Assembly (NCBI GenBank): GCA_015058655.1
Contig: SVBX01000022.1
Location: 1-55,397, forward strand
Reading direction: 5' to 3'
Length of the DNA stretch: 55,397 bases
Origin: Pseudoselenomonas ruminantium
GTDB lineage: Bacteria; Bacillota; Negativicutes; Selenomonadales; Selenomonadaceae
Shown here: piece by piece, positions 1 to 7,920 of the stretch
How positions within the stretch are numbered: position 1 is the stretch's first letter
Layout: each line of letters starts with the position of its first letter
Notes under the pieces: model-generated
Databases searched by the model: none
What the model saw: the letters and a program-made list of their open reading frames with translations, nothing else
Told to the model about the DNA's origin: nothing
Translations under genes and position numbers: made by a program

Positions 1-30
1 CGGGGTTTGAATATCCCGGGATTATCTTTT

Positions 31-75
31 TGCATAAAAATGAGGCTGCTGCACGTTTCATTACGTGCAACAGCC
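31..75 (-). terminator. Rho-independent terminator of yqeB
   Basis: Read on the minus strand, a 12-bp stem (arms 64-75 and 44-55, GGCTGTTGCACG with its complement, one mismatch) is followed by a T-rich run, just 8 nt beyond the yqeB stop codon. Confidence 0.8.
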
Positions 76-82
76 CCCTTCT

Positions 83-940
83 TTAATTTATGCTGAAATG
101 ATTGAAGGGAAATTTGCTTTTCTTGCTGTCCTGGCTTTCCCAGGCCATGATGGCGGTGAGGACGGAGCCGCCGATGCAGCGCGCCTTGTCAGAGATGGCA
201 AAGCATTCTTCGCGGCTCATGGTGGGGTGGATGTCGGCGATCTTCTGTCCCTTTTCCACTTGCAGGCCGCTGTGTACGGCACCTCTCAGCATGCCATCGA
301 TGGTGGCGCAGACTTCCGTCTTCTTGCCCCTGGAAGTGATGACTGCCAGAGGTTCTCCCTTCTTCACATACATGGAGATGTTCTGCAGTACCTTCACCTT
401 GCCAGTGGCAGGGGCGAAGACCAGATGCTCGAGGTTGGCAGGGTCGCCCACCAAGCCACCGTCGCTCTGCTGGTCACGGTAGGAATAGCCCTCATAGATG
501 AGACGCCCCAGATTGTGGCCCCGCATGGTTTCCACCACCACATCTACATCCCGGCCGGCACAGAAGCCCGGACCCAAGGCTACCGTATGGTCAGCCATAT
601 CGCGGTTGGTGCCAGCCACATTTTCGTGGCGCAGCAGGGCATCTACCACTACGCGAGGCTTCAGTTCTTTGATGCAGTCGCCCTTAGGGTCGCAGAGCAT
701 GATGAGCTCGCCTTTCTTTACCCGCTGCTTGGCTTCCTTGACGGTTTTCGCCAGATGGCAGGTGAGCCGCTCCACGGTGGCTTCCCCACGGTAGATGGCA
801 TCGGCAAAGGACACTCTGCGACGGGTGGCGGTGGGCTGCTCTTGCTCCAGGACGATAACCCGAAGTCCGGCCCGATAAAGGCAATGGATAACCCCGGAAG
901 CCAGCTCTCCGCCGCCCCGGACGATGACCAAATGTTTCAT
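83..940 (-). CDS. yqeB: Selenium-dependent molybdenum hydroxylase system protein, YqeB/EF2563 family
   Basis: A 285-residue protein that opens with a dinucleotide-binding-like GGGELASG stretch (residues 9-16) followed by a hydrophobic strand, as in the YqeB/EF2563 family. Genes of this family accompany selenium-dependent molybdenum hydroxylases (xanthine dehydrogenase-like enzymes with a labile selenium cofactor) and are thought to help mature them; the exact reaction is not established. The C-terminal half contains a biotinyl/lipoyl-like hairpin region (around KVLQNISMYVKKGEPLAVI). Here the gene stands alone: no hydroxylase, selD or yqeC lies in the window, so its partners must be elsewhere. 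A GAGGAG Shine-Dalgarno precedes the ATG, and a TATAAT-like -10 (991-996, minus strand) lies upstream with no clear -35. A strong terminator follows the stop. Confidence 0.85.
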   Translation of the reverse strand: MKHLVIVRGGGELASGVIHCLYRAGLRVIVLEQEQPTATRRRVSFADAIYRGEATVERLTCHLAKTVKEAKQRVKKGELIMLCDPKGDCIKELKPRVVVDALLRHENVAGTNRDMADHTVALGPGFCAGRDVDVVVETMRGHNLGRLIYEGYSYRDQQSDGGLVGDPANLEHLVFAPATGKVKVLQNISMYVKKGEPLAVITSRGKKTEVCATIDGMLRGAVHSGLQVEKGQKIADIHPTMSREECFAISDKARCIGGSVLTAIMAWESQDSKKSKFPFNHFSIN

Positions 941-1054
941 GGCAGTTGCTCCTCTTTTGGCATATATTTTATTCCATACAGCATGGTATCATTATACAAT
1001 AAAAGCGCAGGTTTCGGAGACTAAAATTTTTTTAATATTTTTTTAACCGAACCA

Positions 1055-1083
1055 TTGCAATAGTCTGAATAGAGTGTTATAAT
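1055..1083 (+). promoter_or_regulatory. Sigma-A type promoter of the candidate structured RNA
   Basis: TTGCAA (1055-1060), a 17-nt spacer and a perfect TATAAT (1078-1083). The same TTGCAA-17-TATAAT arrangement stands before enolase at 52469-52497. The predicted transcript starts near 1090, exactly at the 5' arm of a long-range helix, and no start codon with a ribosome site follows. Confidence 0.75.
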
Positions 1084-1089
1084 AGGAAC

Positions 1090-1668
1090 TGTAAAGAGGA
1101 GATGGCAAGATAAGCCGACAGGGCATGAGTCCTAGAGGGTGATTGCTCCGCAGGGTGTCTGCCAGCCGAAAGAGGCTCTCTTCAATCCCTTACGCGAAAG
1201 GATGTGAGCGGTTATTGAAGATGTCTTACCGCGAACTTCCTTTGAGTTCCGGGTAGCAGTGCAGATGATGTAGTGAGAGGATCTGCCAGGCAGAGCGTGG
1301 GACGTGATGATGACTTGGTCGCCAGTCGTACCCAAAGCCAGGCGGATAAGAGGCACCAGACCGGTTCCAAAGGGGTTCTCAAATCCCGGGTATCTTTACA
1401 GATCATCGTTAGCCATTAGTAAACACAGGTAACCAAGGTAAACCACAGTCGGTATCCTATCGTTATCGGTAACGGCAAACGGTATTAGTGTACACGAGCT
1501 TGTGATGCTGAATCACTAATGTTTGGGCCAAACAATCAAATACTTCGCTTCGGTTCCTGCTCGAGAGGGAGCCAGGGCAGACAAATGAATAAGAAGGGTA
1601 AAGAACTTAATGGTCTATACTGTGTAAAAGCGGCTTGCGTATCCGATAAGATGCAAGCCGCTTTTTAG
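1090..1668 (+). ncRNA. Candidate large structured non-coding RNA (about 580 nt), family not recognised
   Basis: This region has a strong promoter at one end, a terminator at the other and no credible reading frame between. Many helices can be read by eye. A 9-bp long-range pair joins 1089-1097 (CTGTAAAGA) to 1393-1401 and closes a 5' domain of about 310 nt. Inside it are an 8-bp TCTTCAAT/ATTGAAGA pair, an AGCC-GGCT hairpin, GAACT-AGTTC and GCAGAT-ATCTGC. The 3' domain holds CGTTA-TCGG-TAACG (1461-1474), ATTAGTG/CACTAAT (1484-1490 with 1514-1520) and GTTTGG-CCAAAC (1521-1533). Hallmarks of RNase P RNA, tmRNA and SRP RNA are absent. The length resembles ornate RNA classes such as ROOL or OLE, but I cannot assign it. 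No partner gene is evident: yqeB is divergent and the radical SAM gene converges on it. Confidence 0.6.
1626..1668 (+). terminator. Rho-independent terminator of the structured RNA
   Basis: A 13-bp stem, AAAAGCGGCTTGC with its complement (arms 1626-1638 and 1653-1665), with the 3' arm running into a T tract. Confidence 0.85.
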
Positions 1669-1680
1669 TATGCATGCAAT

Positions 1681-1795
1681 TAGCCTTCCCCTTTGGGGAA
1701 GGTGCCTCGTAGGGGCGGATGAGGTGCGACTTAGCTAGTTGTAGTGAACGCAATAAATCACATTAGGTAGCCTCCCTCGTTTAAGGGGGAGGCTA
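1681..1795. repeat. R1 palindromic repeat copy plus adjacent hairpin
   Basis: 1681-1726 is an R1 unit: CCTTCCCC/GGGGAAGG hairpin, a short second hairpin, then GGATGAGGTG. A second hairpin at 1768-1795 (TAGCCTCCC with GGGAGGCTA) abuts the stop codon of the minus-strand radical SAM gene and may end its transcript. Other R1 copies are at 3322, 16656, 17596 and 52322. Confidence 0.75.
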
Positions 1796-2455
1796 TTATG
1801 AGTCTTCATAAGGACGCACTCGCAGTGTCAACCCTCTGCTCTCACAAATCTCTCTGCACTTTTCAATATCATCCGCACTGGTTACATGATCAACAATTGT
1901 CAGCACCACGTTGGGCACATACGCCTTGCAATGTTCTGCAAAGGTCAGCATGCCTTCATAAGATTCTACCCCGTACTTGGCCCGGGTCAGTTCATAATAT
2001 CCTTCTGCCGTCGCTGCATTGAGGCTGATGGACACGGTGTCGAGGATGCCGTGGAAGGTGGAGGCTATCTCATGCCCGTATTCCAGTTCGCTGAGTCCAT
2101 TGGTATTCAGTCTGGTAGGGTGCTCAGGGTAGTTCTTTTTAACAAAGCGCAGCGTTTCCACCAGCGCATCAAGCCTCAGGGTGGGCTCCCCGAAGCCGCA
2201 GAATACCACTTCGGCAATTTTATCCCAGGGAAGGGCTTCCAGTTCCTTTTCCACTTCAGCAATGGTTGGTTCCCGCTTCAGCCAAAGGCTGTGCTCTTCA
2301 GCCATCTCTTTCATATTGCGCAGGCAGAAGGTGCAAGCGCAGTTGCACTTATTGGTGAGATTCACATAAATATTGCGCGTGCCTTCCGGCTGCTCCTGCA
2401 AACTTTCTTCGATGGGCAGATACCGCCCGCCCTTATGTGTGGCATAAACAATCAT
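1796..2455 (-). CDS. Radical SAM protein, TatD-associated type
   Basis: A compact 219-residue radical SAM enzyme. The CX3CX2C iron-sulfur motif is Cys37, Cys41 and Cys44 in the stretch CNCACTFC, followed by FCGFGEPTLR, the usual SAM-contacting GGE-like segment, and a conserved LNTNG strand. Size and the leading segment (a short YLPIEE region, then NIYVNLTNKCN) fit the small family often fused or linked to TatD nucleases; its substrate is unknown. No tatD gene is in the window. The ATG lies 12 nt after the pyridoxamine kinase stop with a GGAGATAAAG ribosome site, so the two genes are very likely co-transcribed. It could be a different small radical SAM family; the fold call itself is secure. 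Confidence 0.8.
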   Translation of the reverse strand: MIVYATHKGGRYLPIEESLQEQPEGTRNIYVNLTNKCNCACTFCLRNMKEMAEEHSLWLKREPTIAEVEKELEALPWDKIAEVVFCGFGEPTLRLDALVETLRFVKKNYPEHPTRLNTNGLSELEYGHEIASTFHGILDTVSISLNAATAEGYYELTRAKYGVESYEGMLTFAEHCKAYVPNVVLTIVDHVTSADDIEKCREICESRGLTLRVRPYEDS

Positions 2456-2467
2456 CTTTATCTCCTT

Positions 2468-3298
2468 TTAGCGAAGCTCCGTCAGGTATTCCTCAAAGGG
2501 AATGCCGTAATTCCAGGGCAGTTCCAATTCCTCTGCATATTGCAGGCACTTGCTGATGAAGTCGGCAGCTTTTTGCACAGATCTTTCCAAATTTTCCCCT
2601 TTGAGCAGTGAAGCAGCTACGATGCCGGCAAAGGCGTCCCCGGTGCCGCTTCTGTCATGGCCGATTTTGGGCACCTCCAGCATAGAGCCGCGTTCGGCTT
2701 CGTAGATGAAATTGCGTATGCTTTTTCCTTCCGGGGCTCCAAGGCCAGTGATCACAACCTGGGAGGGCCCTCGCTCGGCCAGTTCTGCTGCCATGTACTC
2801 CAGGGTATCGAAGGAAACCTGCCCGTCCTTCGGGTAGGGCACATCCAGCAGCTCGCAGGCCTCCGTGAGGTTTGGCGTGATCAGATCTGCCACCTTCAGC
2901 AGCCGTTTCATGCTCTTGCACATCTTAGGGGTGTAGGACTTATAAAGTTTCCCATAGTCCCCCATGACAGGGTCCACCATGATGCGGGTGGACTTGGATT
3001 TGAACCTTCTGATGAAATCCAGCACGATCTGTATCTGCCGCTCAGAACCGAGAAAGCCTGTGAGGATCCCGTCAAAGGACAGGTGATTGGCTTCCCAGTT
3101 ATCCATATAGGGCTGCATGCGCTCTGTGTAATCGTCCAGATAATGCTCAGCAAAGCCCGTATGGGTGGAGAGGATAGCGGTGGGCAGCGGGCAGGCCTGG
3201 ACCTTCAGTGCAGAAATCAAGGGAAGCTCCACCGTAACAGAGCAACGCCCAAAGCCGGTTATGTCGTTTATAAGTGCAATGCGTTTCTGCCGTTTCAA
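2468..3298 (-). CDS. pdxK: Pyridoxamine/pyridoxal kinase
   Basis: A 276-residue ribokinase-fold kinase that would phosphorylate pyridoxal, pyridoxamine or pyridoxine with ATP in the B6 salvage pathway. It begins with the family signature INDITGFGRCS and ends with the anion-hole/catalytic segment SGTGDAF, where Asp221 is the predicted base. The central VDPVMGDYGKLY segment is typical of PdxK/PdxY-like enzymes. Length matches the Firmicute pyridoxamine kinase subgroup rather than ThiD. It lies between queF and a radical SAM gene on the minus strand, separated from queF by an R1 repeat and from the radical SAM gene by 12 nt. Confidence 0.9.
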   Translation of the reverse strand: MKRQKRIALINDITGFGRCSVTVELPLISALKVQACPLPTAILSTHTGFAEHYLDDYTERMQPYMDNWEANHLSFDGILTGFLGSERQIQIVLDFIRRFKSKSTRIMVDPVMGDYGKLYKSYTPKMCKSMKRLLKVADLITPNLTEACELLDVPYPKDGQVSFDTLEYMAAELAERGPSQVVITGLGAPEGKSIRNFIYEAERGSMLEVPKIGHDRSGTGDAFAGIVAASLLKGENLERSVQKAADFISKCLQYAEELELPWNYGIPFEEYLTELR

Positions 3299-3321
3299 AG
3301 ATATGCCTCCCTAGGTTATAC

Positions 3322-3456
3322 AGCCTTCCCCTTGAGGGGAAGGTGGCAGTCCGAAGGACTGACGGATGAGGTGGAACTTTGCGGACAAGGTGCCTTGACT
3401 CAGCATTTGCACCTCATCCGCCCCTATCGGGGCACCTTCCCCTCAAGGGGAAGGCT
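3322..3456. repeat. R1 palindromic repeat, paired inverted copies
   Basis: Two R1 units face each other and form a 135-bp foldback: outer arms AGCCTTCCCC... and ...GGGGAAGGCT, inner CCGAAGGACTGACGGATGAGG and its counterpart CCTCATCCGCCCC. It fills the queF-pdxK gap and may form a large hairpin in the transcript. Confidence 0.85.
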
Positions 3457-3464
3457 TATATTCC

Positions 3465-3956
3465 TTACCTGTTATCTACCTTATCCAATGAATAGAGGTC
3501 ATGCTGCTTGAACCTTTCCCACGCCAATTCCTCAAACTTCGTCCCCGGCCGTCCATAGTTGGCGAAGGGGTCGATGGAAATGCCGCCACGGGGCAGGAAT
3601 TTGCCCCAGACTTCGATGTATTTCGGATCCATGAGCTTCACGAGGTCTTTCATGATGACATTCACCACATCTTCGTGGAAGTCACCGTGACTGCGGAAGC
3701 TGACCAAGTAAAGCTTCAATGACTTGCTCTCTACCATTTTGTGGTCGGGGATGTAGGAAATATAGATGGTGGCAAAGTCCGGCTGCCCGGTGATGGGGCA
3801 GAGGGCAGTGAATTCAGGGCAGTTGAATTTCACCCAGTAATCGTTGTCCGGGTGGCGATTTTCAAAAGTCTCCAGAATCTCCGGGCAGTAGTCATAGTGG
3901 TACTTGACTTTTTTCTCTCCCAGCAGAGTGATTTTCTCTTCGGCTTTATCTCTCAT
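3465..3956 (-). CDS. queF: NADPH-dependent 7-cyano-7-deazaguanine (preQ0) reductase
   Basis: A 163-residue short-form QueF, which reduces the nitrile of preQ0 to the amine preQ1 in queuosine synthesis. The nucleophilic Cys53 lies in [10 protein letters not shown] with Asp60 nearby, and the QueF signature ESKSLKLY occupies residues 76-83, followed by [10 protein letters not shown]. Length fits the unimodular Bacillus-type enzyme (E. coli QueF is about twice as long). No other queuosine gene is adjacent. An AAGGAGAAC ribosome site precedes the ATG. I looked for a preQ1 riboswitch upstream and could not fit one convincingly. Confidence 0.95.
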   Translation of the reverse strand: MRDKAEEKITLLGEKKVKYHYDYCPEILETFENRHPDNDYWVKFNCPEFTALCPITGQPDFATIYISYIPDHKMVESKSLKLYLVSFRSHGDFHEDVVNVIMKDLVKLMDPKYIEVWGKFLPRGGISIDPFANYGRPGTKFEELAWERFKQHDLYSLDKVDNR

Positions 3957-4115
3957 GGTGTTCTCCTTATACCTTGTTGATGCATTTTCCTCTAATGATA
4001 AATCAAATGGCCGCGTAAATCAATGTTTGGGAATCTTCCCGGGGGCATCTTAGCAGGAAAAGCGCGCCGGAGGTCGAAATCTGTAATCTGACGGCATAGG
4101 CAAGGAGGGAGGATT

Positions 4116-4799
4116 GTGCCGAAACTTAATGAAATGTCCCGAGATATTTTGGGCAGCTTTTGGGAGTTCCTTTTTCCATCGCGCTGCCCCAAATGTGGCA
4201 AATATGTGGCTGAAAAAAGCGGCTGGTGCCCTGAATGCCTGCAGGAGGCGCTCTTCGTGCGACGGCTTTCCTTGCCGCTTGATTCTTCCTTCGAAGAAAT
4301 CTGGGCGCTGGGCAATTACAGGGAATATTTGCAGAAGCTCATCAAGGATTTGAAATATCGTCGGAAAATGAGTGCCCTGCCCTTTATAAAATCCCTGCTG
4401 CACGAGGCTGAGCCGCAGTTGGGATGGCTGGCAGAGGGGGCTTTCCTGGCAGTGCCGGTGCCGCTTTTTGCCGAGAAAGAAAGAGCCAGGGGCTTCAACC
4501 AGACGGAACTGATTTTCACCGAATGGCTGCAGGATAAGGACATAGCTATGGTTCGGGGGCTGATACGCAACAGGGAGACCATGGCCATGTACGGCCTCAA
4601 TCCTGCGGAAAGGGAGGAGAACCTGCGGGGGGCTTTTGAGGCTGTGGTGGAAGAAGGGAAGCCTTTGGTGCAGGGGAAGAATGTCCTGCTCATAGATGAT
4701 ATCTTCACCACCGGCAGCACCATGGAGGCTTGCGGCAAGGTACTGAAAGAGGCTGGGGCTGCAAGCATCACGGGATTGGTGCTGGCAAGTGATCATTAG
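4116..4799 (+). CDS. comF: ComF family phosphoribosyltransferase-like protein
   Basis: A 227-residue ComFC/GntX-type protein. The N-terminus has a four-cysteine zinc site (Cys24, Cys27, Cys38, Cys41) and the C-terminus the PRPP-binding loop VLLIDDIFTTGST (190-202) of a type I phosphoribosyltransferase domain. Members are needed for natural transformation in several bacteria, although the enzymatic reaction is unknown. The start is GTG at 4116, chosen because AAGGAGG ends 7 nt before it. It stands alone, divergent from queF and followed by a foldback repeat. Whether this organism is competent cannot be told from the window. Confidence 0.88.
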   Translation: MPKLNEMSRDILGSFWEFLFPSRCPKCGKYVAEKSGWCPECLQEALFVRRLSLPLDSSFEEIWALGNYREYLQKLIKDLKYRRKMSALPFIKSLLHEAEPQLGWLAEGAFLAVPVPLFAEKERARGFNQTELIFTEWLQDKDIAMVRGLIRNRETMAMYGLNPAEREENLRGAFEAVVEEGKPLVQGKNVLLIDDIFTTGSTMEACGKVLKEAGAASITGLVLASDH

Positions 4800-4894
4800 G
4801 GTTGTAACATTGTATACAATAAGCTATACTATATGAGTGTATATTTGTAAATTGATGCCATACTGAAAAAACAGTTGCATAATATGACATGATA

Positions 4895-5078
4895 AGGAAC
4901 TGGCAATAAATAAATTTTAAGATAGGACGCAGGATAAATCTCCATAGGCTAGGCGGAGGAAGGAGACATAGCGACGCAAAGCTAGTCCCCTTGGGGGCGG
5001 TGCTATGTCGACTGACGACAACGACGCATGTGGAGATTTAGACAAGTCAAATCTAAAATTTATTTATGAACAGTTCCT
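4895..5078. repeat. Foldback (MITE-like) element with nested inverted repeats
   Basis: A 184-bp element with terminal inverted repeats AGGAACTG/CAGTTCCT (4895-4902, 5071-5078) and a 14-bp A+T-rich pair (4906-4919 with 5054-5067). Further nested pairs lie inside: TAAATCTCCA/TGGAGATTTA (4935-4944, 5031-5040) and GACATAGC/GCTATGTC (4965-4972, 5002-5009). It carries no gene. It ends 6 nt before the ilvB ribosome site, so it could also act as a leader hairpin. No T-box motif was seen. Confidence 0.7.
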
Positions 5079-5097
5079 AGATTGAGGGGGCTTTGCA

Positions 5098-6792
5098 TTG
5101 AAGATGAATGGTGCGCAGGCTGTGCTTGAAAGCCTGAAAAAAGAAGGCGTGGAAGTGGTGTTCGGCTACCCCGGCGGGGCAGTGCTGACACTTTATGACG
5201 CTGTTTACAAGATGAATTTTCCTCATATCCTGACCCGCCATGAGCAGGGGGCGGTGCATGCCGCCGACGGCTATGCCCGGGCTACGGGCAAGGTGGGGGT
5301 GGTTTTCGCCACTTCCGGCCCCGGCGCTACCAACCTCATCACCGGCATTTCCACTGCCAGCATGGATTCCGTGCCGTTGGTGTGCATCACCGGTCAGGTG
5401 GCCAATCCTTACATCGGCAAGGATTCGTTCCAGGAGGCCGATGTGTGTGGCATCACCACGCCCATCACCAAGCACAACTATCTGGTGAAAAAGGCCAAGG
5501 ATTTGCCCAGGGTGCTGAAGGAGGCCTTCTTCATTGCCCGCACAGGCCGTCCCGGCCCGGTGGTCATCGATGTGGCCAAGGATGTCTTTGATACGGAGAT
5601 TGATTTCAACTATCCCAAGACGGTTTCTCTGAAGGGCTACAGCGGCGAGTATGAAGGGGACGAAGCCGAGATAGATGAAGCTGTGAAGGCTCTTCAGAAG
5701 GCGAAGAAGCCGCTTGTTTTCACCGGGGGCGGCGTGAATACCTCCGACACGGCAGGGGAGCTGCGGGAGATTGTCCAGCGCCTGGGGGTGCCTGTCACCA
5801 CTACTCTCTTGGGCATCGGCACTTACCCTGCTGATGGAGAGGGATTCCTGGGCATGGCGGGCATGCATGGCAGCTACGGCGCCAATATGGCCATTCAGGA
5901 GTGCGATCTGCTTGTCTGCATCGGCATGCGTTTCTCTGACCGCGTCACGGGCAAGGTGGCAGCTTTTGCGCCCCATGCCAAGATCGTCCACTTCGAGCTG
6001 GATGCTGCCGAGGTGAACAAGAATGTGGAAGCTGATTTGCGCGTGCTGGGGGATTTGCGCTGGTCGCTGCCCCTGCTGAAGGACAAGCTGGCCAAGGCGC
6101 CTGACGATTTCAGGAGCCGCTTTGCCCCCTGGCTGCAGGAAACTGTGGCCAGAGGACAGGAGAAGCCCTTCGGCTATGTGGAAGAGGGCGAGACCATCAA
6201 GCCGGGGGCTCTCATCAGCAAGATCAGCAAACTTATGCCCCATGACACCATTGCGGTGACGGATGTGGGCCAGCACCAGATGTGGGCGGCCCAGTTCTTC
6301 AATGTCTACGAGCCCCGCCACTTCCTCACTTCCGGCGGCCAGGGCACCATGGGCTACGGCCTGCCGGCGGCCCTGGGAGCGAAGTTGGGGTGTCCTGACA
6401 GTCCGGTGGTGCTTTTCACCGGCGATGGCAGCATCATGATGAACTGCCAGGAATTTGCCACCATTGCAGATAATGATATCGATTTGAAGGTCGTCATCCT
6501 GCATAACAGCATTCTGGGTATGGTGGCCCAGTGGCAGAGGCTTTTCTACAATCACCATTACTCCCAGTCTGAGCTGAAGGGCAAGACGGACTTCGTGAAA
6601 CTGTCCGAAGCCATGGGAGTGAAGGGCTATCGCCTGACCAAGAAGGAAGAGCTGGAGACGGTACTGCCGGGACTGCTGGCAGAGAAAGGCCCCATGCTTA
6701 TAGATGTAATCATCCCGGAGGACGAAGATGTGCTGCCCATGGTGCCCGGCGGCAAGCGGCTTGACCAGATGGTATTGGGAGGTAAGGCATAA
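5098..6792 (+). CDS. ilvB: Acetolactate synthase, large (catalytic) subunit
   Basis: A 564-residue ThDP enzyme that condenses two pyruvates, or pyruvate and 2-ketobutyrate, in the first common step of valine, leucine and isoleucine synthesis. It shows the order expected: N-terminal ThDP-binding domain with catalytic Glu49 (RHEQGAVHAADGYARATG), central FAD-binding domain, and C-terminal domain with the GDG motif at 442-444 continuing to the metal-binding HN. The TTG start at 5098 is preferred because GAGGGGG lies about 7 nt upstream; an in-frame ATG six bases later is the alternative. The stop overlaps the ilvN start by one base, so the two subunits are translationally coupled. A foldback element sits directly upstream. 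Confidence 0.95.
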   Translation: MKMNGAQAVLESLKKEGVEVVFGYPGGAVLTLYDAVYKMNFPHILTRHEQGAVHAADGYARATGKVGVVFATSGPGATNLITGISTASMDSVPLVCITGQVANPYIGKDSFQEADVCGITTPITKHNYLVKKAKDLPRVLKEAFFIARTGRPGPVVIDVAKDVFDTEIDFNYPKTVSLKGYSGEYEGDEAEIDEAVKALQKAKKPLVFTGGGVNTSDTAGELREIVQRLGVPVTTTLLGIGTYPADGEGFLGMAGMHGSYGANMAIQECDLLVCIGMRFSDRVTGKVAAFAPHAKIVHFELDAAEVNKNVEADLRVLGDLRWSLPLLKDKLAKAPDDFRSRFAPWLQETVARGQEKPFGYVEEGETIKPGALISKISKLMPHDTIAVTDVGQHQMWAAQFFNVYEPRHFLTSGGQGTMGYGLPAALGAKLGCPDSPVVLFTGDGSIMMNCQEFATIADNDIDLKVVILHNSILGMVAQWQRLFYNHHYSQSELKGKTDFVKLSEAMGVKGYRLTKKEELETVLPGLLAEKGPMLIDVIIPEDEDVLPMVPGGKRLDQMVLGGKA

Positions 6793-7319
6793 TGGGAGAT
6801 AAAATTCAGATGGAAAATATGCAGAAATACCTTTTGGCCATCCTGGTGGACAACAAGCCCGGCGTGCTGACTCATGTATCGGGACTTATCAGCCGCCGCG
6901 CCTTCAACATCGAGAGCATTTCCGCAGGCTACACCGAGGAGCCGGAGGTCACCCGCATCAATATCGTGGTGTCGGTGGAAAGCGACAGGGAATTGGAGCA
7001 GGTAGTGACCCAGCTCTCAAAGCTCATTGATGTCATCAAGATCGTGAATCTGACGAAGCTGCCCAGCATTTCCCGTGAGCTGGTGCTCATCAAGATCAAG
7101 GCCGGCAAGGAAAGCCGCGCCGATATCAAGAATATCGTGGACATCTTCCGGGCCAAGATCGTAGACATCAGCCCGGAGAATGTGGTGGTGGAGCTAACCG
7201 GCCAGCAGAGCAAGATAGACGGCTTTATCGATATGTTTGCGGACTACGAGATTATAGAAATAGCCAGGACAGGAGCTATAGCGCTTTCTCGTGGCCCTGT
7301 TCCTGTCAAAGAAATGTAA
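6792..7319 (+). CDS. ilvN: Acetolactate synthase, small (regulatory) subunit
   Basis: A 175-residue regulatory subunit that activates IlvB and confers valine feedback inhibition. Residues about 11-85 form an ACT domain (LLAILVDNKPGVLTHVSGL, then RAFNIESISAG), followed by the ACT-like C-terminal domain ending in IARTGAIALSRG, typical of the long IlvN/IlvH class. The ATG overlaps the ilvB stop codon, the classical ilvBN coupling. No other ilv or leu gene follows: the next gene downstream is flagellar, so this is a two-gene unit. Confidence 0.95.
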   Translation: MGDKIQMENMQKYLLAILVDNKPGVLTHVSGLISRRAFNIESISAGYTEEPEVTRINIVVSVESDRELEQVVTQLSKLIDVIKIVNLTKLPSISRELVLIKIKAGKESRADIKNIVDIFRAKIVDISPENVVVELTGQQSKIDGFIDMFADYEIIEIARTGAIALSRGPVPVKEM

Positions 7320-7410
7320 AAAAGAGGGAAGGAATTTTCTTCCCCTTGGCGAATATGCAGAATGACGGGTAAGTTGTCCGGTGCATATATGCGGAAGGGA
7401 GCGAAAATCA

Positions 7411-7821
7411 ATGGCTGGAAAGGTAAAGAACTGTCCTCATTGCGGCAAGCTGTACGCAGATTACGGCGCACATATGTGCCGGGATTGCGAAGACAAGATG
7501 CGGGAAAAGGAATCGGAGGTAGTGAACTATGTCCGTGACCATCCCAAGGCCAAAATCCTGGAAATCACCGAGGCTACGGGCTGCAGCGAGCAGCTCATCA
7601 AGAAGCTGATCCGTGAAGGGCGCTTTGAGCAGGTAGGGGTCAAGATGACCTATCCTTGCGAGAAATGCGGCGCGCCTATCCTGTCCGGCAAGCTTTGCCA
7701 GACCTGCATGGAGTCCATGCGCAATGAATTGCAGAAGCAGGCAGCAGGCGTAGTGGCTGCCCGTCAGGCGGCCAATGCCAATCGTGGCCAGGGCATGCAT
7801 TCCAAGGATAAGGGGCATTAA
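7411..7821 (+). CDS. yvyF: Flagellar operon protein YvyF-like (zinc-ribbon)
   Basis: A 136-residue protein with two zinc-ribbon-like cysteine quartets: CPHC...CRDC (Cys8, Cys11, Cys23, Cys26) at the N-terminus and CEKC...CQTC in the second half. Between them is a helix-turn-helix-like section (ILEITEATGCSEQLIKKLIREGRF). This matches the YvyF/TIGR03826 proteins that head the flgM-flgN-flgK operon in Bacillus and relatives; their function is uncertain, perhaps regulatory. ATG 7411 is used because GGAAGGGAG precedes it; an in-frame GTG 30 bases earlier lacks a ribosome site. A terminator follows the gene, so flgM probably has its own promoter. Confidence 0.85.
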   Translation: MAGKVKNCPHCGKLYADYGAHMCRDCEDKMREKESEVVNYVRDHPKAKILEITEATGCSEQLIKKLIREGRFEQVGVKMTYPCEKCGAPILSGKLCQTCMESMRNELQKQAAGVVAARQAANANRGQGMHSKDKGH

Positions 7822-7887
7822 TAGTAGATATTGCAAGATAAACGGCGAAAAACGCTGTATTTCAAAGATAATGCCGTTTAAATAGCC

Positions 7888-7920
7888 AAAAGCGGGAGTT
7901 AAGACTCCCGCTTTTTTTTT
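7888..7920 (+). terminator. Terminator between yvyF and flgM
   Basis: A 12-bp perfect stem (7888-7899 with 7904-7915) with loop TAAG, then an unbroken run of T. It should end the yvyF transcript. The loop and T tract double as parts of the putative flgM promoter. Confidence 0.85.

Noticed and set aside
1132..1406. Short minus-strand frames within the structured RNA region
   Set aside because: They have no ribosome site and no protein-like composition, and the plus strand carries a promoter, helices and terminator that explain the region better.
1085..1668. Assignment of the structured region to RNase P RNA, tmRNA or SRP RNA
   Set aside because: The GAAAGTCCGG-type and ACAGAA-type cores of RNase P, the tRNA-like ends and tag frame of tmRNA, and the GGAAGGAAGCAGC core of SRP RNA were all looked for and not found.
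3957..4060. PreQ1 riboswitch upstream of queF
   Set aside because: AGAGG and ACAAGG-like words occur on the minus strand, but no consistent H-type pseudoknot with the A-rich tail could be drawn.
4800..5097. T-box or attenuator leader for ilvB
   Set aside because: No AGGGTGGNACCGCG box, no specifier loop and no leader peptide with branched-chain codon runs were seen; the region is a foldback element.
5077..6558. Long minus-strand open frame opposite ilvB
   Set aside because: It is a shadow of the conserved ilvB coding sequence, with a composition unlike a real protein. The same applies to long antisense frames opposite galK, galE, galT, eno and the GT39 gene.
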